Positions 7,248-17,300 of a DNA stretch of 24,857 bases are shown here, piece after piece. Source of the stretch: Nitrospira sp. UBA2082 (GTDB lineage: Bacteria; Nitrospirota; Nitrospiria; Nitrospirales; Nitrospiraceae); contig DCZO01000001.1 of the NCBI GenBank assembly GCA_002331335.1, positions 21,802 through 46,658 on the forward strand, written 5' to 3'. The translations under genes were made by a program, and so were the position numbers. How positions within the stretch are numbered: the first letter of the stretch is position 1; each line of letters opens with the position of its first letter. Under the pieces are notes generated by a model that did no database searches, had not been told where the DNA came from, and saw only the letters and a program-made list of their open reading frames with translations.

Positions 7248-8492
7248 TTAGAACGGGGACGCTGCTAAGGCCAGACATCCAAATCCTATCGCTATATTTG
7301 GGAGGTAGCCAACTAACTGTCTTCTGTTAAACTCATTTATCTTATTTAGTCCTTCCAACCTAAGTTTACGCAACCGCTCAAAGTCCTCATCGGAGCCTTG
7401 TCCAGATGCACATATTTCCTCTAACACCTTAATTTGTTCGCTAATTCTATGAATCTCGTCAGCGAGATCCCTAAGCTCTTTCGCCGTGTTCAGGGCATCG
7501 TAGATATCATATAGACCACATGCAATAGCTCCTGCTGTCCCGAGCGGTCCTGTTCCGCTCGAATCATTCCAGTTCGGAGGATTGTTGGAGACGTACTGAT
7601 AGAGGGTTAGATCCCCGCCAGCAAACCCAATCGGATCCTTCTGCAAAAACCTCCCAGTGCTCGGGTCATAATACCTCGCCCGGTAGTAATAGAGCCCGCT
7701 TTCGCTATCGAACTCCCGTCCGGTGTACGTATACGGCTGCTCCACGGTGCCGGGAGATTCGAGGATATTCCCATACGCATCGTAGCTGTAACTCTTCGCG
7801 GTGGCGCCAGCACTGTCCGTCAGATCGGTGACACTGCTCAAGCCGTCTTGGTGATAGAAGAACGTGTTGCCGCCCTTGGTGACCGCGATCGGCTCATCAA
7901 TGCCAGGTCCGTGGGTGTACCGGGCTTGTAAGACGTTACTGCCGTCGTATTCGAGGAGAATATCTTCTCCGTCATAGACGTACCGTTTCGTCTGGCCATT
8001 CGCAACTTTCTCAATGCGCCGCCCTAGCCCGTCGTAGCGATACGTGCTGGTGAACGCAGCGGTTGGATTGCCCGCGACATACTCCTCGACCTTCGTGAGC
8101 CGATTCTCCGCATCATACGTGTACTGGGTGTAGTTCCCAGTGGCGAGCAGCGTCTTCCGCGTGAGGTTCCCGTTGTCGTCGTATTGGTAACTGTGCGTCG
8201 CATCCGCCGTGAGCTGATTGCCGGCATTCGTCACATTGCCGGCAGTGGTCCGATTGCCGACCGGATCGTACGTGAACGATTGGGCAGTCCCCAAGAGTGG
8301 ATGGCTCGCACTCGTGAGCCGATCCAAATTATCGTACCCAAACGTCTGACTGCCTCGCCGGTCCGTCAAACTTGTCCGATTTCCCACTCCATTATAGAGA
8401 TACTCCGCCTTGTTCACTTGCGCACTTGTCGCTTGAACCTGGTGCAGCACCGGGGTGACCTGCGACGCCGGATCGTAGAGGGAGGTCTTCAC
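7248..8492 (-). CDS. Displaced Rhs 3' end with tip 3 (orphan C-terminal cassette)
   Basis: A 414-aa frame opens with GTG at 8492, just 7 nt after the stop of the zinc-ribbon gene, and has no good ribosome-binding site. Residues from about 6 to 286 are YD repeats and the Rhs core end (GREFDSESGLYYYRARYYDP, then GRFLQKDPIG), nearly identical to the parent rhs. It has no signal peptide, Ig stalk or LamG, so it cannot be exported alone. Residues 287-414 form a distinct tip: a charged, coiled-coil-like helix (ELRDLADEIHRISEQIKVLEEI, then DEDFERLRKLRLEGLNKINEF) and a hydrophobic end (YLPNIAIGFGCLALAASPF). The usual DPxGL junction motif is changed to DSSGT. No toxin family is recognised. Best read as a silent tip that could be recombined onto the parent gene; it could equally be a degraded duplicate. 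Confidence 0.8.
   Translation of the reverse strand: MKTSLYDPASQVTPVLHQVQATSAQVNKAEYLYNGVGNRTSLTDRRGSQTFGYDNLDRLTSASHPLLGTAQSFTYDPVGNRTTAGNVTNAGNQLTADATHSYQYDDNGNLTRKTLLATGNYTQYTYDAENRLTKVEEYVAGNPTAAFTSTYRYDGLGRRIEKVANGQTKRYVYDGEDILLEYDGSNVLQARYTHGPGIDEPIAVTKGGNTFFYHQDGLSSVTDLTDSAGATAKSYSYDAYGNILESPGTVEQPYTYTGREFDSESGLYYYRARYYDPSTGRFLQKDPIGFAGGDLTLYQYVSNNPPNWNDSSGTGPLGTAGAIACGLYDIYDALNTAKELRDLADEIHRISEQIKVLEEICASGQGSDEDFERLRKLRLEGLNKINEFNRRQLVGYLPNIAIGFGCLALAASPF
7633..8475 (-). repeat. Rhs core direct repeat, copy C (in orphan 3)
   Basis: This stretch aligns without gaps to 11781-12623 of the parent gene at a constant offset of 4148 bp; I checked matched landmarks at 7633/11781, 8213/12361 and 8463/12611. 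It covers the last YD repeats through RFLQKDP. The orphan frame is in phase with the parent, so recombination here would preserve the reading frame. Confidence 0.9.
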
Positions 8493-8499
8493 GTCATGT

Positions 8500-8823
8500 T
8501 CATTGCTTGCATTCGGGGCAGCAGTTCATGGTATGGAGTTTGACGAGCCAGGAGTTGATATCAACGGTCCTGAGCATTCGCCATACCGGTCTACTTCCAC
8601 ACTTCGGGCAGCGGATTGATAAGCTCAACCATACCAGGGAGACCACTCCGAGTAGGACAAAGCTGATTGCGAGTTCAAATCGTCCGACAAAATTAGAGAT
8701 CATGGCCCCATTCACTGCAAGGATGAAAGCAACTATCAACGCAACAGTTGTTAGCATCATGAAATAGAACAGCCCCAACTTCCAGATCTGACCGGTACTT
8801 CCAATCCAAGAGCGTGCAGGCAT
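8500..8823 (-). CDS. Two-TM protein with C-terminal zinc ribbon, presumed partner of orphan tip 2
   Basis: The 107-aa protein has two transmembrane segments, about 18-37 (LFYFMMLTTVALIVAFILAV) and 51-70 (LAISFVLLGVVSLVWLSLSI). A probable zinc ribbon follows: CPKC at 72-75 and CCPEC at 101-105, with Trp-rich sequence between. It starts 9 nt after the orphan 2 stop, with AAGGA as ribosome-binding site. Small membrane proteins with this CPxCG...CPxC tail are familiar from memory but I cannot name a characterised family. Its place behind a tip suggests an immunity role in the inner membrane, possibly with the ribbon facing the cytoplasm. Alternatively it is an unrelated passenger gene. Composition is more AT-rich than the Rhs core. 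Confidence 0.75.
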   Translation of the reverse strand: MPARSWIGSTGQIWKLGLFYFMMLTTVALIVAFILAVNGAMISNFVGRFELAISFVLLGVVSLVWLSLSIRCPKCGSRPVWRMLRTVDINSWLVKLHTMNCCPECKQ

Positions 8824-8832
8824 GATCAGTCC

Positions 8833-11007
8833 TTATTCCTCACAAGGCCCTGATGGGCAAGCACCAAAGATAAACGTTTTCACCGCCGCATCTAAAGCAG
8901 ATCCAGCTATCACACCCGTTTCGAGCGCGATAGTAGCAATGGCCCCATTAGCCACGGCATTAGCACCTACAGATGCAATGGTTCCAGCCACACCTAGATT
9001 GGCCACACCTTGACCAGCGAGCAGGGGCCTAAAAGCCATGCCAATTGTTGTGAAACCGGTGCTTCTTGCTACTGCCCCGCTTGTGATGGCGCCGACACCG
9101 GTCCGCGCCAATCTCGTGAAACCACCAAAGAAGAAGTCGTTGGTAGTATCAAAGGCAAACTCAAAGTTCGACTTGAAGCAGTCAAAGTCAGAAGAGGCGA
9201 ATCCACTGGGATCCCTGAGAGTCAGAGGCCGGTTGAAAACGTAGCGATACAGATTTGGATCACCACTGACAAGTCCTATTGGATCTTTTTGCAAAAATCT
9301 TCCGATGGTCGAATCGTAAGCTCTCGCTCTGTAATGATACAGCCCACTCTCGCTGTCGAACTCTCTTCCCGTATATGTGTACGGCTGGTCGAGCGTACCA
9401 GTCTGGTCCACGATGTTTCCGTACGCGTCATAGCTATAGCTCTTCGCCGTGGCTCCCGCACTGTCCGTGAGATCGGTCACAGAGCCCAGCCCATCCTGGT
9501 GATAGAAGTAAGTGCTCCCGCCCTTCGTCACCGCGATCGGCTCGTCAATCCCAGGGCCGTGGGTGTACCGGGCTTGTAAGACGTTACTGCCGTCGTATTC
9601 GAGGAGAATATCTTCTCCGTCATAGACGTACCGCTTCGTTTGGCCATTCGCAACTTTCTCAATGCGCCGCCCTAGCCCGTCGTAGCGATACGTGCTGGTG
9701 AACGCAGCGGTTGGATTGCCTGCGACATACTCCTCGACCTTCACCAGCCGATTCTCGGCATCGTACGTGTACTGGGTATAGTTCCCCGTGGCCAACAGCG
9801 TCTTCCGGATCAAGTTGCCGTTGTCATCGTACTGATAGCTGTGTGTCGCGTCGGCGGTGAGCTGGTTCCCGGCATTTGTGACGTTGCCACTGGTGGTTCT
9901 ATTCCCAACTGGGTCGTACGCAAAACTTTGAGCAGTCCCCAAGAGTGGATGTGACGCTGATGTGAGGCGATCCAGGTTGTCATAGCCGAACGCCTGTGCC
10001 CCTCTCCTGTCCGTGAGCGAAGTCCGATTCCCCACGCCGTTATAGAGATAGTCCGCCTTGTTGATCTGCGTCGCACTCGCTGTAATTTGATGCAGAATAT
10101 TCGTCACCTGACTCGCCGGATCATACGTGTAGGTCGTGCTGGTCCCGTTCGGCAGCGTGAGCGACGTGCGTCGGCTCAACGGGTCATAGGCGAAGGTTGC
10201 CGCCCCTGTCGGCGTCGTGACCGATGTCAGCCGGTTCAACACATCATAGACGTAGGTGTGTGACGCTGTGCCCCCATTCAGCGTCAGTCGGTTCCCGTTC
10301 TTGTCATAGGTATAGGTCAACGTCACGCTCGGCTGGTTGGAGGAGCCCGCCGTACTGGTGGTCAGGAGCCGGTTGGCCTGGTCGTAGGTCATCGTCAGGG
10401 CGCTGTCGGGGTCGGTCACCGTCAAGAGGTTCCCCACGGCACTATACGTATAACTGGTCACGAGGTTACCCGGCAGCGTTTTGCTCAACAGTTCATTCAC
10501 GGCGTTGTAGGCAAACAGAATGTCATCGCCCTTCGGCGTGTGGCGTTTCGTCAGATTGTCATTGCCATCATACTCGTACGTCTCGACTTTGCCCAGCGGA
10601 TCAGTCGTGCTGATGAGCCGGTTCCGGCTGTCATAGGCAAACGTGGTGGTTTGATTCTTCGCGTCTTTCACCGTGAGTAAATTGCCGTTCCCATCGTAAG
10701 TGTACTCAGTGACCCCATTCAACGGATCCGTGGCTTTCTTCAGCCGGTTCTTCGCGTCGTACTCGAAGCTGGTTGTCCGGTTGAGGTGATCTTTTGACGT
10801 CGCCACGTTGCCCGCACTGTCGTAGGTGAGCGTGGTCGTCCGATTCAGCGGATCGGTCGTCGTCAGGAGCCGTCCCAGCGTATCGTACGTGAACGTGGTG
10901 GCGGGGTTCGTCGGATACAGCGCGTCCCGCGTTTCGGTCAACAGGCCCTGCGCATTGTAGAAGAACCGTGTGACCAGATTGAAGATGAGCCAAGAAACGA
11001 CTTGCAA
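8833..11007 (-). CDS. Displaced Rhs 3' end with tip 2 (orphan C-terminal cassette)
   Basis: A 724-aa frame. The first available start is TTG at 11007 with no ribosome-binding site; no ATG precedes the homology, so expression on its own is doubtful. The first 11 codons are not Rhs; homology with the parent begins at VTRFFYNAQGLL and runs to GRFLQKDPIGL at about residue 575. Residues 576-724 are a distinct tip, beginning SDFDCFKSNFEF, then a long Gly/Ala/Val-rich hydrophobic part (GVANLGVAGTIASVGANAV, then ALETGVIAGSALDAAVKTF) and ending FGACPSGPCEE. The DPSGF junction is close to the normal DPxGL. No nuclease, deaminase or other known toxin motif is visible; the composition would suit membrane insertion. 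It is followed by the zinc-ribbon gene. Confidence 0.82.
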   Translation of the reverse strand: MQVVSWLIFNLVTRFFYNAQGLLTETRDALYPTNPATTFTYDTLGRLLTTTDPLNRTTTLTYDSAGNVATSKDHLNRTTSFEYDAKNRLKKATDPLNGVTEYTYDGNGNLLTVKDAKNQTTTFAYDSRNRLISTTDPLGKVETYEYDGNDNLTKRHTPKGDDILFAYNAVNELLSKTLPGNLVTSYTYSAVGNLLTVTDPDSALTMTYDQANRLLTTSTAGSSNQPSVTLTYTYDKNGNRLTLNGGTASHTYVYDVLNRLTSVTTPTGAATFAYDPLSRRTSLTLPNGTSTTYTYDPASQVTNILHQITASATQINKADYLYNGVGNRTSLTDRRGAQAFGYDNLDRLTSASHPLLGTAQSFAYDPVGNRTTSGNVTNAGNQLTADATHSYQYDDNGNLIRKTLLATGNYTQYTYDAENRLVKVEEYVAGNPTAAFTSTYRYDGLGRRIEKVANGQTKRYVYDGEDILLEYDGSNVLQARYTHGPGIDEPIAVTKGGSTYFYHQDGLGSVTDLTDSAGATAKSYSYDAYGNIVDQTGTLDQPYTYTGREFDSESGLYHYRARAYDSTIGRFLQKDPIGLVSGDPNLYRYVFNRPLTLRDPSGFASSDFDCFKSNFEFAFDTTNDFFFGGFTRLARTGVGAITSGAVARSTGFTTIGMAFRPLLAGQGVANLGVAGTIASVGANAVANGAIATIALETGVIAGSALDAAVKTFIFGACPSGPCEE
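9281..10975 (-). repeat. Rhs core direct repeat, copy B (in orphan 2)
   Basis: About 1.7 kb colinear with 11781-13475 of the parent at a constant offset of exactly 2500 bp, with no gap between the checked landmarks (9281/11781, 10221/12721, 10951/13451). One block, 9998-10110, matches 12498-12610 at every base. It encodes YD repeats plus the conserved core end and is in the same reading phase as the parent. Confidence 0.92.
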
Positions 11008-11049
11008 TGTATCGGTCTTGTTGATCTGTTGGCTGAGGGCTTGAAGAAC

Positions 11050-11361
11050 TCAGACAGCGCAATCACGATGACGTTTGAACAAATCAATAACATCTTGGAT
11101 TGTATAGACCGTTGACCACTCATCACGTGGAATAGCAATGCTCAAACGCTTTTCTACTTCTAGGGCAAAATATCCAGCATCGTCACCATCTCGCCACACA
11201 TCTCCAATGATCCTGTCCGTCCTCTGCGGCTCCCGTCGCGGTTTGTTGAGGAGCCGTTCTTTGAACCAGTCAAGAAGTGGTGGTCCCCAGCGTTCTCTCA
11301 GCACCTCAAATATAACCCGTTCAATGGTTTGGTCATCAGGGATTCGATTGTGAGTCGACAT
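11050..11361 (-). CDS. Acyl-carrier/DUF1493-like small protein, presumed partner of tip 1
   Basis: The 103-aa soluble protein starts 26 nt inside the 3' end of the parent rhs gene, with a good ribosome-binding site GAGGAG 7 nt before the ATG, so it is translationally linked to rhs. The second half (from about residue 55) reads DVWRDGDDAGYFALEVEKRLSIAIP, then EWSTVYTIQDVIDLFKRH. That matches the helix pattern of acyl carrier proteins and of DUF1493 relatives (an acidic turn, a helix with EKRxxIxIP, then TxxDVIDL). The Ser that carries phosphopantetheine in true carriers is absent at the acidic turn (GDDA). In the context it is most likely the immunity or partner protein for tip 1. The fold call is from pattern memory only. 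Confidence 0.75.
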   Translation of the reverse strand: MSTHNRIPDDQTIERVIFEVLRERWGPPLLDWFKERLLNKPRREPQRTDRIIGDVWRDGDDAGYFALEVEKRLSIAIPRDEWSTVYTIQDVIDLFKRHRDCAV

Positions 11362-14300
11362 CGCAAGACTCCTCGTTCATACAATCATCTATGCATAGGC
11401 CAATCGAAACCGCGTCATAGGTGAGCAGGCCTACACCGAGTGCGAGATTGAGGCGTCCCAAGAGACCAAAGAGCCGGTTGGTTCCCAGTGTCTGAGTGCC
11501 AAGCTTCGGGTCGGACGTGAATCTCTGACCGAACCGGCTCAATAAATTGGTAACGCCGCTCGTGCCACCAAGGCGAGGCACCCCTATCCCACTCTTCGGA
11601 ATCGGGATGGCGTTAATTCCCACGATCGTCCGCAAAAGAGCTTCTTCGATTCCATAATGTTCCGACACGCAACGAATAAAACAATCCATAAAGGACGGTG
11701 CGAGTCCAAATGGATCGATTAGGTTAACGGGGTTATTAATGACATATCCGTATGAATTGATCCCGCCTGTAAGCCCGACCGGATCCTTCTGCAAGAATCT
11801 CCCAGTGCTCGGATCGTAGTATCTGGCTCTGTAGTAGTACAGCCCGCTTTCGCTGTCGAATTCTCGTCCCGTGTACATATACGGCTGCTCGACGGTGCCG
11901 GGAGATTCCAAGATATTCCCATAGGCATCATATGAATACGACTTGGCCGTGGCGCCGGCTGAATCGGTGAGATCGGTGACGCTGCCGAGGCCGTCCTGAT
12001 GATAGAAGAAGGTGTTACTGCCTTTCGTCACTGCAATCGGTTCATCGATGCCAGGCCCGTGGGTGTAGCGAGCAACGAGTGAGTTTGTCCCGTCGTACTC
12101 CAGCAAGATATCTTCCCCATCGTAGATGTAGCGTTTCGTTTGGCCATTGGCGACCTTCTCGATGCGCCGTCCCAATCCATCGTAGCGATACGTGCTCGTG
12201 AACGCCGGCGTACTCGCACCAGCCACGAAGTCTTCCACCTTCGTCAGCCGATTCTCGGCATCGTACGTATACTGCGTGTAGTTGCCCGTCGCGAGGAGGG
12301 TCTTTCTCGTGAGATTGCCATTGTCATCGTACTGATAGCTGTGCGTCGCGTCGGCGGTGAGCTGATTTCCCGCGTTCGTCACATTGCCGACCGTGGTTCT
12401 GTTACCGACTGCATCGTATGTGAACGCCTGCGGCGTGCCGAGCAGCGGATGGCTTGCGGAGGTGAGCCGATCTAAATTGTCATACCCGAAGCTCTGAGCC
12501 CCTCTCCTGTCCGTGAGCGAAGTCCGATTCCCCACGCCGTTATAGAGATAGTCCGCCTTGTTGATCTGCGTCGCACTCGCTGTAATTTGATGCAGAATAT
12601 TCGTCACCTGCGACGCCGGATCATACGTGTAGGTCGTGCTGGTCCCGTTCGGCAGCGTGAGCGACGTACGTCGGCTCAACGGGTCATAGGCGAACGTTGC
12701 CGCGCCTGTCGGCGTCGTGACCGATGTCAGCCGGTTCAACACATCATAGACGTAGGTGTGGGACGCCGTGCCCCCATTCAGCGTCAGTCGGTTCCCGTTC
12801 TTGTCGTAGGTATAGGTCAACGTCACGCTCGGCTGGTTGGAGGAGCCCGCCGTGCTGGTCGTCAGGAGCCGGTTGGCCTGATCGTAGGTCATGGTCAACG
12901 CGCTGTCCGGGTCGGTCACCGTCAAGAGGTTCCCCACGGCACTATACGTATAACTGGTCACAACGTTACCCGGCAGCGTCTTGCTCAGCAGTTCATTCAC
13001 CGCGTTGTAGGCAAACAGAATGTCATCGCCCTTCGGCGTGTGTCGTTTCGTGAGATTGTCATTGCCATCATACTCGTACGTCTCGACTTTGCCCAGCGGA
13101 TCGGTGGTTGAGATCAGCCGGTTGCGGCTGTCGTAGGCAAAGGTGGTTACTTGGTTCTTCGCGTCCTTCACCGTCAGCAGATTGCCATTGCCGTCGTAGG
13201 TGTAGACCGTTTCCCCGAGCAGCGGATCGATGACCTTCTTCAGCCGGTTCTTCGCGTCGTACTCGAAGGATGTGATTCGATTCAGATGATCCTTCGACGT
13301 GGCGACGTTGCCCGCACTGTCGTAGGTCAGCGTGGTTGTGCGGTTCAGCGGATCGGTGGTGGTGAGCAGGCGCCCCAGTGTGTCATACGTGAACGTGGTG
13401 GCGGGGTTCGTGGGATAGAGGGCATCCCTGGTTTCAGTCAGCAAACCCTGCGCATTGTAGAAGAACCGCGTCACCTTATTATCCGCGTCGGTGATGGTGA
13501 TCGGATTCCCCTTCGCGTCGTAGGCGATGTTCGTCTGGTTGCCTTTCGGGTCCGTGATGCGCGTCACCTGATTGAAAACAGGCTCATAAACAAACGTGGT
13601 CGTAGCCGCAATGCTCTGCTCGGTGCTGGTGAGCAGATTGTTCTTCGCATCGTAGGTCATGGTCGTGACGGCGCCGTTGGGCCGGGTGATCTTCGTGGGA
13701 TTCCCCTGGGGGTCCCGCTCGATCAGCGTGGTGCGGTTTAACGGATCGATCTGCTTGGTGACCCGCCCGATCGCATCGGTCTCGAACGTGGTCGTCTGGC
13801 CCTTCGCGTCCTTGAACGTGGCTTGGATCACCGGTGGTTGCTGGATCGTCGCGGGATTGCCGAACACCCCACTGCCATTGGCCAGATCCGGCACGCCCGT
13901 GAGGTCGGTGGGACGAATCTCCCGGCTGTCGCCATTGGCTAACGTGGCCTTCTTGAGCCGCCCGGCGGAATCGAACTGATAGGCGGAGACCTGCCCCCGC
14001 GCGTCGCGCTTCTGCACCATGCGATGCTGCGCATCATAGTTGAACGAGGTGCGCGTCTGGTCCGGCGCGTCGATTGCGATGAGATTGCCCGCGCTGTCGT
14101 GGGTCAACGTGGTGATCCGGCCGGCGGGATCGGTGATCGTGGCAAGTCGGGTTCCACTATAGGCCAACATCGTAATTTGGTTTGTAGGATCGGTGATCGT
14201 CGTGAGCTGATTGCTGCCATTGTAGGCGTAGGTCGTGGTGTTGCCGTTCCGATCGGCCAGACTGGTCTGATAGCCCTGGGCGTTGAACTGGTAGACGGTG

Positions 14301-17300
14301 CCATCTTTGAGCCGGCGGGTGTAGGTGCCGTCGGGATTCCGGGTGAGGGTGGACGACTCACTCGGCGGAGCGATGAACTGCGCGGTCAGATCGCGCCGTC
14401 CCCCGCTGGTGTACAGATCATTGATCTCCATGTTCGAGAGCGCCCGATTGTACACCTCCACGCCATCGAGGTGCCCTTTGACGAACCCGGCCTGCGCCCA
14501 GCTGGCCTTCCCCAAGACCATCGGTACCGTCGCCCCACTGTACCCCCCGTCCAGGGTTGCCGTCCCCTGGAGTACCCCATTGATGTACATGTTGGCGGTG
14601 GTCCCATCATAGGTCCCGGCCACATGCACCCAGGTATTCAACGGCAGATTGGGCCGAGAAATCGCATGCACGGCCAAGTCGGGCGGGCGGCTCACGGAGA
14701 GGGCCACCTGCTGGAGTGCATCCATGCGGATGATCCAGCCACTCAAATTTCCATCGTATTTGCTCATCAGATAATACTCTTGGCCGGTCGCCGGTGCCTG
14801 GGTGATGAAGACCCAGCCTCCGACCGTCAGGTGCGGCGTCGTGTGGGCGGCGGTGTGGGGGATGGAGACAAAATCGTCAATCCCGTCGAAGTGAAACGCC
14901 GTGCCCAAGCTGCCGTTCCCGAACGTGGTCCCGCCCTGGAGCGTCCCGTTGAACGCGCTCTGTAGATCCTGCGCCGTGCCTTCGGCCGGCCACCAACTGA
15001 CCAGCCCCGTCAGCGGCGCACTGGCAAAGGGAATCGTCTGACCAGTCCCTTGCGCCAGGATCGCCAGCCCGGACGAGAGGACAATCCGATCCACACCCAT
15101 CAGTCCCCATCCGGCCCCAAAGGGACTGGCTTGTTCATTGCGCAGGACCGTAGCCCCGTTCGTCACCGCGCCCACCGAGGACTGCGCATAGTTCGAATAG
15201 GTCACCAATTCATACGGATAGCGGCCCGTGGGCAAGGCGGCGCCGTCATACGACACGCCCATGCGGGTGCTGGAGGTGGCTTGCTCTGCCATCACCGACG
15301 CGTCCCAGACGCCGCGCGTCCCTTGCCTTAGGCCGCCGACGGTGAGATCCGCCGAAAACGTGACCGGCACGGCCGCGCGCACGTCTAATGTGGCGGCAAT
15401 CGGGAGAATCGGCTGCACATCCGCCGTCGTCGAGTTGTACTGGAGCGTGAGGTCGCGGGAGATTCCGAGTGTGCGCACGCCGGGAATCGTGATGTCCTGC
15501 GTGAGCGTGCCTTCGGTCAAGTCCCCGCCAGAGTTGATCGTGCACGTCGTACACCCGCCGATGATGCGGTTGAGATCGTTGATCAGTTGCGCCACAAACG
15601 ACAGGGCAAAATGCCAGGCGGTTTTGCGCACCCCGCCGCTGATCGTTTCCAGCTTGCTCCCATCGGCACTCACGCGCATCCGGCCCGCGACATAGAACGT
15701 CCCGGTGTCTGGGGAGAGGGACCAGAGATCCAATTGATTGCCGGGTGGGAGATTATCCGTATTTGGCAAGGTAATCGGCGCCGGGGTGGTCAGCGTGATC
15801 CCCGCCGGTTGAATCGTAATCGAGAACCCCGGCTTCAATTCCACGGGGCGTGATTCGGGCCGGCCATATTCCGGGACCGGGCTGATCGAGAGGGCACCGG
15901 TAAAGTTGGTGCCGTCCGGATTCTTGGCCGTGCCGGGCGCAATGGTCACCGTGGTGTTCGGCAAGGTGGGATTGCTGATAACGGTCGTGGCCGCCGGATT
16001 CACCGTCACCGCGTGCGCGGTATCCACCACCGGGACCCGCAACTCCGAGCCCAGAGTGTTCATGACATTCGGAATCAGGTCCACCGGCGCAGCCAAAATC
16101 GCATAGCCCAAGGGCGCGCCGTTCGCCAGCAGCACCTGGCGGCCCGTGGCCGCGACGCCGTTGATCGTAAAGATTCCTTGTGTGTTCGTGGTCCCAGCCT
16201 GCCCGGTGGCCTTGACCGTCACCACCATATTTGCAATCGGCTGCCCGGAGCCATCGACCACGCGACCCGAGAGACCCGTCGTCCCGCCGGGCGGCGCCCC
16301 GGTCACAGTGATGGTGATGGATTCGGAGACGGTGATAAGGCCATCTCTCGCCGTGATCGTGAGCGGGAACGTCCCCACTTGAGTCGCGTCCGGGGTGAAG
16401 ACAAAGAGCCCGGTCTGGGTGTTGAACGTGGCATGCGGCATGAGCGGCATGGGGGTCGCGGCCAGCGTCACCGATTGGCCGTCAGGATCCACGGCGGTCG
16501 CGGTGAACGTGAGGGTGGAGCCGAGCGCCACGGTCTTATTGCCGATCGGATCGAGCACCGGCGGACGATTGATGACGAACGCCTGGGCCGTCGTCGCCGT
16601 GCCGAGCGGCGTGGTGACCGTGATGAACCCGGAGGTGGCGCCGGCCGGCACCGTAAAGACTGCCTGCGTCGGACTCACCGTTGTGAGCGCCAGAGCCAGA
16701 CCGTTGAGCCGCACCACCGTATCAGTCGCCTGGGGAAAGAAATTCAGACCCGTGAGCGTGACAACTGTGCCGGTCGGGCCGCTGAGGGGCGTCAGACCGA
16801 GGACCACCGGCGCCGCACTGGGATTGACGGTCAATGCCAACGTCCCCGGCGTGCGAATCGGCGCGGTCGCGGTGAGCGTGACTGTGCCCACCGTCACCCC
16901 CGTCACGATCACGGTCGTGGTGGTCTGGTTCTCCGGAATGATGACGGTCGTCGCATGTGACACGGCCCCCGTGCCGCTCGACGTGATTGTGACCGTGAGG
17001 CCGCCGATGTCCGCCATCCGCGCACTGGTGACGGTCACCGAGAGGGCTTGCCCGACCGCGACGGTGGTCGGCGTAGCCGTGAGGGTCAGCGCCGGGGGCG
17101 TGAGGACCGTGAGACTGGTTTCCACGATGGTGGGGGTGCCGGTCGCGGGCGTGAAGGTCGCGCGGATTGTGCTGGCCCCGACGGCCTGCGCCGTCACCAC
17201 CCCATCACTCGCAATCGTCGCCACTGTCTGGTTGGTCGACGCCCAGACGAGGCGGCTATCCGTCGTCAGGTTCTGCTGGGTCCCATCCGTCAAGGTCGCC

